Below are positions 58,588 through 64,000 of a DNA stretch of 64,000 nucleotides, one piece after another. This DNA is from Aldehydirespirator sp965116665 (GTDB lineage: Bacteria > Actinomycetota > Acidimicrobiia > Acidimicrobiales > Aldehydirespiratoraceae). Within the stretch, counting starts at the first letter, position 1, and the number at the start of each line of letters is the position of its first letter. Under the pieces are notes generated by a model. That model had not been told where the DNA came from and did no database searches. It saw nothing but the letters and a program-made list of their open reading frames with translations. A program made the position numbers and the translations under genes. The DNA lies in the NCBI GenBank assembly GCA_965116665.1, contig OZ220709.1:1984001-2048000 (forward strand), given 5' to 3'.

Positions 58588-59759
58588 TCGTGGCCGAGGT
58601 GGTAGAGCTTGGCCGCGTTGTCGTGCAGGACCTTCCGGCACACGTCGGTGGGAACACCCTTGAGGCTCTCGAGAATCGTCTCGCGCGGGGTCTTGGCCGA
58701 GGAGGCCGGACCGGGGGAGAGGCTCGTGGGGTGCGGGTAGTCGCTCTCGAAGGTGATGTTGTCGGCGTACAGCTCGATCATCCGGTTGACGGTGTCACGC
58801 TCGAACCAGAAGCTGCCGTACACCTGACGCCGGAAATAGAAGCTGGGCAGCTCCATCTCGGGATACGCCTTGGACGCGCCGGAGTTGTGCCACTGCCAGT
58901 CGAGGGCTTCGACGTAGTACGGGATCCAGCCGAATCCACTCTCGACCAGCACGAATTTCAGGTCGGGGTACTTGTGGCACACGCCGAACAGAGTCAGGTC
59001 GGCGAGCGTCTCGGCGTTGCCGAGATACGACATGGCGCTGAGCTTGGCGTAATCGGAGCGGGCCGCCTTGGTGCTGAGCATGCTCTTGAAGTCTTCCTCG
59101 CCGAACTCCTGGAACCCGACGTGAAAGTTGAGCGACATGCCGGTTTCCTGAGCGACCGAGAACAGCGGCTCCCAATGGGGATCCTGCAGGGCCGGAAGGC
59201 CGATCTTGTACGGCTTGGACAGGAAGCAGACCCCGTGGTGGCCCTTGTCGCGGCAACGCAGGAGTTCGGCAATGCTGGCCTCGACGTCCCAGTAGGGCAG
59301 CACCGACAGGAGGACGAACCGCTGCGGGGCGACGCTGGCGAAGTCGGTCAGAAAGTCGTTGTACGCCCTGATGGACTCCATGATCAGCTCGTCGTCGCCC
59401 ATTGCTCTGAAGGCATGACCGGAGAAGGTGAGCAGGTTGGGATAGAGGGCTTGGGCCCAGATACCGAAATCGTCCATCCGGGCCAGCCGGGCCTCAGGGT
59501 TCCAGGCGCCGGGTTCGGCCTCCTCGAGCGTCCGGGGGTGTGAGGGAGGGGGCTCGTGCCAGCCGGCGGTCGCCCAGTTGGCGACGCCGGTCAGGCGCTT
59601 GCCGCCGATCAGCCAGCGCATCTCGTCGCGCCGCTCGTCGAGAACGAGATGGGGGATGCGGTCCCCCCACTTCGTGGAGGACATGCGGGATGTCCACAGG
59701 TCGGGCGGCTCCATCACGTGGCTGTCGGTGTCGATAATCGGGATGTCGGTGAGAGCCAT
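58584..59759 (-). CDS. Amidohydrolase-2 family protein
   Basis: This 391-aa TIM-barrel protein has DTDSHVMEPPDLW at the N-terminus, RMDDFGIWAQALYPN, SLNFHVGFQ with the metal His, FVLVESGFGWIPYYVEALDW and FESDYPHPTSL with the metal Asp. It is a paralogue of the protein at 30250 and resembles decarboxylase-type members. ATG 59759 begins the conserved strand; the open frame continues upstream without similarity. It is divergent from the reductive-dehalogenase-like gene. Confidence 0.88.
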   Translation of the reverse strand: MALTDIPIIDTDSHVMEPPDLWTSRMSSTKWGDRIPHLVLDERRDEMRWLIGGKRLTGVANWATAGWHEPPPSHPRTLEEAEPGAWNPEARLARMDDFGIWAQALYPNLLTFSGHAFRAMGDDELIMESIRAYNDFLTDFASVAPQRFVLLSVLPYWDVEASIAELLRCRDKGHHGVCFLSKPYKIGLPALQDPHWEPLFSVAQETGMSLNFHVGFQEFGEEDFKSMLSTKAARSDYAKLSAMSYLGNAETLADLTLFGVCHKYPDLKFVLVESGFGWIPYYVEALDWQWHNSGASKAYPEMELPSFYFRRQVYGSFWFERDTVNRMIELYADNITFESDYPHPTSLSPGPASSAKTPRETILESLKGVPTDVCRKVLHDNAAKLYHLGHE

Positions 59760-59852
59760 GATGTAGGAGTCCTCTACAGCGGCGGTAGCGGCGGCGGATA
59801 CCTGATCGGGCCCGGTGGGCTGCGAAACGGGCTGCCGAAATCTGGGAGCCAA

Positions 59853-59869
59853 TCTATGACTATCATACG
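59853..59869. promoter_or_regulatory. Weak shared-motif site between amidohydrolase and Fe-S protein genes
   Basis: TCTATGACTATCATACG lies 8 bases before GTG 59877. It shares CTATGA and ATCAT spacing with the stronger sites, and GACTATCAT with the minus strand of the site at 7678. It is a weaker match lacking the ATGATCAT palindrome. Confidence 0.33.
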
Positions 59870-59876
59870 CTGAATC

Positions 59877-61175
59877 GTGCCCCAAGCTGTCGAGCGGTCC
59901 AGACCCTGGTCATGGCCTCTGCGACGCGCCTTCGTGGTAGCTGCTGGGGCGGTTGTGCGACCCCTTCTCACGACCACGACCATCAGGTGGCTGCGGCATC
60001 TACCCTCCGGTCCAGCCATCCTGCGGCGCCGGTATCGAACTCCCCGGGTGTGGTGGCCAGACCGTCCGCCAGTCGAGATCCCTCCGGATCTGCTGTCCCA
60101 TACCGGCGTGCGCCGCGACGAGCGTGCCGCGCAGGAGGCCTTCGACGACGAACCCCTGCACTCGTTCCACCACAACTTCGGGGTGGCCGTTGTCTGGGCG
60201 CTGGCCCAGCTCTGGCAGTCGATGCTGTTCGTGGGGCCGAGGCTGGTGCGGGCCGTGGAGCACGCCAAGCGGACCGGAGCCGCTCCCACCACCGCCCCGA
60301 CCACGCGATCACCAGCCGAATGGACCGACTGGGTGCGCGACCGGGCACGACGTATCGGCATGAGCACCGTCGGGTTCGCTCCCTACGACGAGCGCTACAC
60401 CTTCGCCGAGCATGCCCATGACGCCGCCGGGCCCAACGTGATCGTGTGCGTGCTGGAGCAGAACTGGGAGTCGAACCAGACACTGCCCGGCCCGGTGGGG
60501 GAGCAGACTGCGCTCAGCACCAACGCCGAGATCATCGAGATGGCCTCGCAGCTGTCCGAGGCCATCGTGGACGCCGGCTTCGCGGCTCGTGCCCACTCGA
60601 CGGAGGGGATCGCCGTCGTGCACCACTACGGAGTCGAGTCCGGTCTGGGCCAGATGGGGGTCAACGGCCAGCTGCTGACGCCCGAGGCCGGGTCACGCTG
60701 CCGTCTGGCCATGGTCACGACCCAGATGCCGGTGGTGCTGGGAACACCGCGAGACTTCGGGATCCCCCGCATCTGCGACGAGTGCCAGGCCTGCGTCCGG
60801 CGCTGTCCCGCCGGCGCCATCCCCGTCAAGCGCACCTGGCACCGGGGAATCGAGAAATCCAAGCTGAACCTGGCCCGGTGCTTCCCAGTGGTATCGCAGG
60901 TCCACGGATGCTCGGTGTGCATGAAGGTGTGCCCGATCCAGCGCTACGGCCTGGCCGAGGTCATACGGCACCGGGCCTCCACCGGCGAGATCCTCGGCGT
61001 CGGAAGCGACGAACTCGAGGGATACGTCTGGCCTCTGGACGGGCGCCGCTACGGCCCCGGCCAGCGTCCCAAGCTCGAACCGGACTTCTTCGAACTCGAA
61101 GTCCTCCCGGTGAACCGGGACGGGACCATGAGGTCGGGACCCAGGCCGGCGAAGGTTCCCACACCACTGACCTGA
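59877..61175 (+). CDS. Reductive-dehalogenase-like double-cluster Fe-S protein
   Basis: This 432-aa protein has a C-terminal double cluster domain: CDECQACVRRCP (about 300-311) and CSVCMKVCP (about 345-353), with an extra Cys in LARCFPVV. Upstream are GLGQMGVNGQLLTPEAGSR and RLAMVTTQMPV, the pattern of cobalamin-dependent reductive dehalogenases and, more distantly, QueG. There is no TAT signal peptide, resembling soluble catabolic dehalogenase types. The cobalamin site cannot be verified by eye. The start is GTG 59877. It overlaps the next dehydrogenase by 1 base (TGATG). Confidence 0.78.
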   Translation: MPQAVERSRPWSWPLRRAFVVAAGAVVRPLLTTTTIRWLRHLPSGPAILRRRYRTPRVWWPDRPPVEIPPDLLSHTGVRRDERAAQEAFDDEPLHSFHHNFGVAVVWALAQLWQSMLFVGPRLVRAVEHAKRTGAAPTTAPTTRSPAEWTDWVRDRARRIGMSTVGFAPYDERYTFAEHAHDAAGPNVIVCVLEQNWESNQTLPGPVGEQTALSTNAEIIEMASQLSEAIVDAGFAARAHSTEGIAVVHHYGVESGLGQMGVNGQLLTPEAGSRCRLAMVTTQMPVVLGTPRDFGIPRICDECQACVRRCPAGAIPVKRTWHRGIEKSKLNLARCFPVVSQVHGCSVCMKVCPIQRYGLAEVIRHRASTGEILGVGSDELEGYVWPLDGRRYGPGQRPKLEPDFFELEVLPVNRDGTMRSGPRPAKVPTPLT

Positions 61176-62038
61176 TGGCAGTGGACGGCGCAACCACTGG
61201 CCGGCGCCCAGTCGTGGGCTTCATCGGCCTCGGAGCGATGGGCGGGCCGATCGCTGACCGGGCTGCGAGCGCCGGGTGGGCGCCCCGGGTATTCGACGCC
61301 CGCCCGGAGTCGGCCGAGCCCCGCGTCCGGTGCGGCGCCTCGGCCGCGGTGTCCGCGATCTCCGCAGCCCGCGACGCCGACATCGTGTGCGTCACCGTCC
61401 ATGACGACGCGCAGGTGCTGGATGTCGTCGACTCCGGGCTGATCGAGGCCATGGCACCGGACGGGGTCGTAGTCCTGCACTCCACCGTCACGGTGGCCAC
61501 CGTCGGTGAGGCCCGCGACCGTTGCCGGCGGCGGGGTCGCCACGTCGTGGATGTGCCCGTGAGCGGCGGCCCCGCAGGAGCCCGGAACGGGACTCTGGTG
61601 CTGATCGCGGGCGGTGAGCCGGAGCTGTTGGAGCGGCTGCGGCCCCTCTTCGACACCTACTGCTCCGATGTGGTCCGCTGCGGCCCGGTCGGGTCAGGCG
61701 CCGCCACCAAGGCGGCCCGCAACCTGATCGCCCTGGGGTCGATGGCTCTCGCAGCCGATGCTCTCGCTCTGGCGGAGCAGGCCGGAGTGGACACCGAATG
61801 CCTGGCCCGGGTGGTGGCCGCGACCGATCCGGCCAGCCGGGGCGCCCGCCTGCTGCAGGGAGACCTGGGCACCGGCATCACTTCGACCGGCGTGGCCGTG
61901 ACGGGCCGCAAGGACCTCGACGTGCTCCGGAGAATCGCGGCGGATCTCGAAGTGTCGCAACCGGCGGCGGATGCAGCCATCAGCAACTGGGACCGGGTGG
62001 TGGAACTGGTAGCTCGGTCCGAGCAAGGCTCCCGGTAG
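61175..62038 (+). CDS. NAD(P)-dependent beta-hydroxyacid dehydrogenase (3-hydroxyisobutyrate dehydrogenase family)
   Basis: This 287-aa protein has GFIGLGAMGGPIADRA, HSTVTVATVGE, DVPVSGGPAGARNGTL (substrate loop) and the catalytic Lys in GSGAATKAARNLIAL. It is a paralogue of the gene at 20776 but keeps the canonical DVPVSGG. ATG 61175 overlaps the previous TGA. It directly precedes two acyl-CoA dehydrogenase genes, suggesting one operon from 59877 to beyond 64000. Confidence 0.9.
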   Translation: MAVDGATTGRRPVVGFIGLGAMGGPIADRAASAGWAPRVFDARPESAEPRVRCGASAAVSAISAARDADIVCVTVHDDAQVLDVVDSGLIEAMAPDGVVVLHSTVTVATVGEARDRCRRRGRHVVDVPVSGGPAGARNGTLVLIAGGEPELLERLRPLFDTYCSDVVRCGPVGSGAATKAARNLIALGSMALAADALALAEQAGVDTECLARVVAATDPASRGARLLQGDLGTGITSTGVAVTGRKDLDVLRRIAADLEVSQPAADAAISNWDRVVELVARSEQGSR

Positions 62039-63175
62039 ATGCGCAGAACGATCTTCACCGAGGAGCACCGGCTCTTCCGCGAGTCGGTCAGGACCTTCAT
62101 CGAGCGCGAGGCCGTGCCCCACACCGACCGCTGGGAGAGCGAGGGCATGGTCGACCGCTCGTTCTGGGAGAAGGCTGCAGCCGCCGGTTTCGTCGGCTTC
62201 GAGGCACCCGCCGCCTACGGCGGGCTGGGCGTACGGGACTTCCGCTTCAACGCAGTGATCGACGAGGAGATGATGTACGCGTCGGCGGTCGGTGACGGAT
62301 TCGGGATGGCCAACGACATCATGGTCCCGTACCTGCTGGACCTGACCGACGACGATCAGAAATCGAGGTGGCTTCCCGGCTTTACCTCGGGGTCGATCAT
62401 CGCCGCAGTGGCCATGACGGAGCCCCAGGCGGGCTCGGACCTGCGGGGCATCGCCGCCACCGCATCCAGAGACGGCGACTGCTACATCGTCAACGGCACC
62501 AAGACGTTCATCACCAGCGGCCTGCAGGCCGACCTGGTGGTGACGGTGGTCCGCGACGAGGACGTGGGCGGACAGCTCAGCCTGCTGGCGGTCGAGCGGG
62601 GTACGCCGGGATTCGAGCGGGGCCGCAAACTGGACAAAGTTGGCCACCGGGCGCAGGACACCAGCGAGTTGTTCTACAGCGACGCCCGCGTGCCCTGCGC
62701 CAACCGGCTGGGCGAACCCGGCAAGGGTCTCGCCTATCTGAAGCAGAACCTGCCCCAGGAACGGCTGTCCATGGCCGTCACCGCGGTGGCCGCAGCCGAG
62801 AAGGCTCTCCAGATCACCATGGAGTACTGCCGGGAACGCCAAGTCTTCGGACAGCCGGTGGGCAGCCACCAGGCCAACCGCTTCACCATCGCCGAGATGC
62901 TGGCCGAGATTGCCCGCGAGCGCTGCCACGTCGACCGCTGCATCCAGGCCCACGTCGACGGCGAGCTCTCCGCGGTGGAGGCGGCCGCGGTGAAGCTCAC
63001 CGCCAGCGAACTGCAGTTCCAGGTGGTCGACCGCTGCCTGCAGCTGCACGGCGGCTACGGCTACATGGACGAGTACCTGATCTCGCGCCTGTGGAGGGAT
63101 GCCCGGGTGCAACGCATCTACGGAGGGACCAGCGAGATCATGAAGGAGATCATCGGCCGGGACGCCGGCTTCTAA
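62039..63175 (+). CDS. Acyl-CoA dehydrogenase
   Basis: This 378-aa protein has AMTEPQAGSDLRGIAATASR, VNGTKTFITSGLQADLVVTV, RQVFGQPVGSHQANRF, LHGGYGYMDEYLISRLWRDARV and IYGGTSEIMKEIIGRD. The last is typical of long- and branched-chain type enzymes, whose catalytic Glu lies elsewhere (helix G). ATG 62039 follows directly on the stop of the previous gene. ETF is the likely electron acceptor. Confidence 0.93.
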   Translation: MRRTIFTEEHRLFRESVRTFIEREAVPHTDRWESEGMVDRSFWEKAAAAGFVGFEAPAAYGGLGVRDFRFNAVIDEEMMYASAVGDGFGMANDIMVPYLLDLTDDDQKSRWLPGFTSGSIIAAVAMTEPQAGSDLRGIAATASRDGDCYIVNGTKTFITSGLQADLVVTVVRDEDVGGQLSLLAVERGTPGFERGRKLDKVGHRAQDTSELFYSDARVPCANRLGEPGKGLAYLKQNLPQERLSMAVTAVAAAEKALQITMEYCRERQVFGQPVGSHQANRFTIAEMLAEIARERCHVDRCIQAHVDGELSAVEAAAVKLTASELQFQVVDRCLQLHGGYGYMDEYLISRLWRDARVQRIYGGTSEIMKEIIGRDAGF

Positions 63176-63188
63176 TGACCGGCAGGCC

Positions 63189-64000
63189 ATGATCGAAGCC
63201 CGCAATGTCGACCACAGCCGCCGGGAGGTGGAGGAGTGGCTCCGGGCCTCGCTGCCGGATGCGTGGATCGCCTGCACCGATGCGGGCCGTTCTCCCGGAT
63301 CGGCCAGCCGCTATCCCGACTTCGACGAGGACTCGTGGCTGACGGAGATGTTCGACCGGCGCTACCTCATGGCGTCCTGGCCGGTCGAGTACGGAGGGCT
63401 GGGATGGAGCCGCGAGATGGCTCTGGCCGGGTTCGAGGCCCTGTCACGCTACGAGGTGCCCCTGCCGCTGTACGTCACCAGCCTCCTGCTGGCCGGACAC
63501 GGTCTGCTGCAGTACGGGACCATGGAACAGCAGCACCGCTTCCTTCCCAAGATTGCAGCCGCGTCGGAGATCTGGTGCCAGCTCTTCAGCGAGCCCGAGG
63601 CCGGATCGGACCTGGCGTCGCTGCGGACCCGAGCCGAGCGCGATGGCGGAGGATGGATCGTGACCGGCCAGAAGGTGTGGTCGACCTGGGCTCACTTCGC
63701 CCGTTGGGGACTGCTGCTGGCCCGGACCGGGCCAACGGAGTCGAGGCACCGGGGAATCACCTGTTTCGTGGTCGACATGGGCTTGCCCGGCATCGAGGTG
63801 AGGCCGCTGCGCCAGCTGACCGGCGATGCCTCCTTCAACGAGGTATTCATGGACCAGGTGCTCGTCGATGACTCGATGCGCCTGGGACCTGTCAACGAAG
63901 GCTGGGGGGTGGCCCGCTCGGTCCTTCAGGCGGAGCGGGGCGAGCTCGGCCAGCGGCGGGTGGGCGGAGTCGACGTCCACAGGTTGATCGACCGCCATCG
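63189..64000 (+). CDS. Acyl-CoA dehydrogenase, N-terminal part (runs off the window)
   Basis: The frame opens at ATG 63189 and has no stop before the window end (270 codons). It has WPVEYGGLGWSREMALAGFE, GHGLLQYGTMEQQHRFLPKI, the FAD motif LFSEPEAGSDLASLRTRA, VTGQKVWSTWAHFARWGLLLAR and ASFNEVFMDQVLVDD. It follows the previous dehydrogenase by 13 bases. Adjacent pairs of such genes often encode heteromeric enzymes (FadE26/27-like steroid side-chain types), which may be the case here. The C-terminal catalytic region is not visible. Confidence 0.9.
   Translation, partial: MIEARNVDHSRREVEEWLRASLPDAWIACTDAGRSPGSASRYPDFDEDSWLTEMFDRRYLMASWPVEYGGLGWSREMALAGFEALSRYEVPLPLYVTSLLLAGHGLLQYGTMEQQHRFLPKIAAASEIWCQLFSEPEAGSDLASLRTRAERDGGGWIVTGQKVWSTWAHFARWGLLLARTGPTESRHRGITCFVVDMGLPGIEVRPLRQLTGDASFNEVFMDQVLVDDSMRLGPVNEGWGVARSVLQAERGELGQRRVGGVDVHRLIDRH

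Noticed and set aside
1..64000. CRISPR arrays, tRNA, rRNA genes and replication origins
   Set aside because: No spacer-repeat pattern, cloverleaf or rRNA-like sequence was seen by eye in either strand; a dedicated search could still find short ncRNAs.

Overview
The window is high-GC DNA with dense, often overlapping genes, frequent GTG/TTG starts and many F420-type oxidoreductases, SDRs, acyl-CoA dehydrogenases and P450s. This points to an actinobacterium. The mix of PhyH dioxygenase, LLM (F420) enzymes, amidohydrolase-2 proteins, sulfotransferase and sulfatase-like genes would fit an uncultured Acidimicrobiia-type genome, possibly host-associated, but that placement is inference.

Layout. 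(1) 1-4.6 kb is a mobile and toxin-rich edge. It holds an IS1595-type transposase abutting a truncated AAA ATPase, an IS481-like transposase tail, a ParDE module, a cupin/PhyH pair and a MazF-type module. (2) 4.6-7.5 kb holds a deazaflavin-dependent oxidoreductase, a YwiC-like membrane protein, an ECF sigma factor with a shortened companion gene, and a PPOX-fold protein. (3) 7.7-31.4 kb is a large catabolic and transport region. It contains an orphan molybdenum hydroxylase large subunit, a GSA-type aminotransferase, VOC proteins, a sulfotransferase and alkylsulfatase-like MBL protein, SDRs, a FadR-type GntR regulator, two acyl-CoA dehydrogenases, a degenerate D-2-hydroxyacid dehydrogenase, an APH-like phosphotransferase, a complete Dpp/Opp-type ABC importer with a permease-ATPase fusion, and an amidohydrolase. 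(4) 31.5-41.7 kb is an inserted block of different character. It has a proline-rich small ORF and a DUF6338-like membrane protein, convergent with an operon of a 71-aa ORF, a SNF2/DUF3883 helicase, a DUF1156-type DNA methyltransferase and a DUF499-type ATPase. This is a candidate anti-phage system of helicase-methylase-ATPase layout. (5) 41.7-64 kb resumes the catabolic region: six SDRs, PrpD, Zn-dependent alcohol dehydrogenase, two LLM enzymes, a CMD protein, two P450s with one 3Fe-4S ferredoxin, a CoA ligase, a CapA-like phosphoesterase, a second amidohydrolase, a reductive-dehalogenase-like Fe-S protein, a second beta-hydroxyacid dehydrogenase and two more acyl-CoA dehydrogenases. The last of these runs off the window.

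How the genes may work together. The ABC importer would bring in a substrate. P450/ferredoxin, molybdenum hydroxylase, SDR and F420 enzymes would oxidise or reduce it. The CoA ligase and acyl-CoA dehydrogenases would start beta-oxidation-like steps. A related CTATGATCAT-like sequence recurs in at least five promoter regions on both sides of the defence block, which suggests one regulon. The substrate cannot be read from the sequence.

Most notable observations: the defence-like block with its small accessory ORFs; a broken glutaredoxin-like gene with an in-frame TGA at the first position of its UxxC motif and a correctly spaced SECIS-like hairpin; the shared operator-like motif; a reductive-dehalogenase-like protein inside a CoA-linked catabolic cluster; and several enzymes lacking a canonical catalytic residue.
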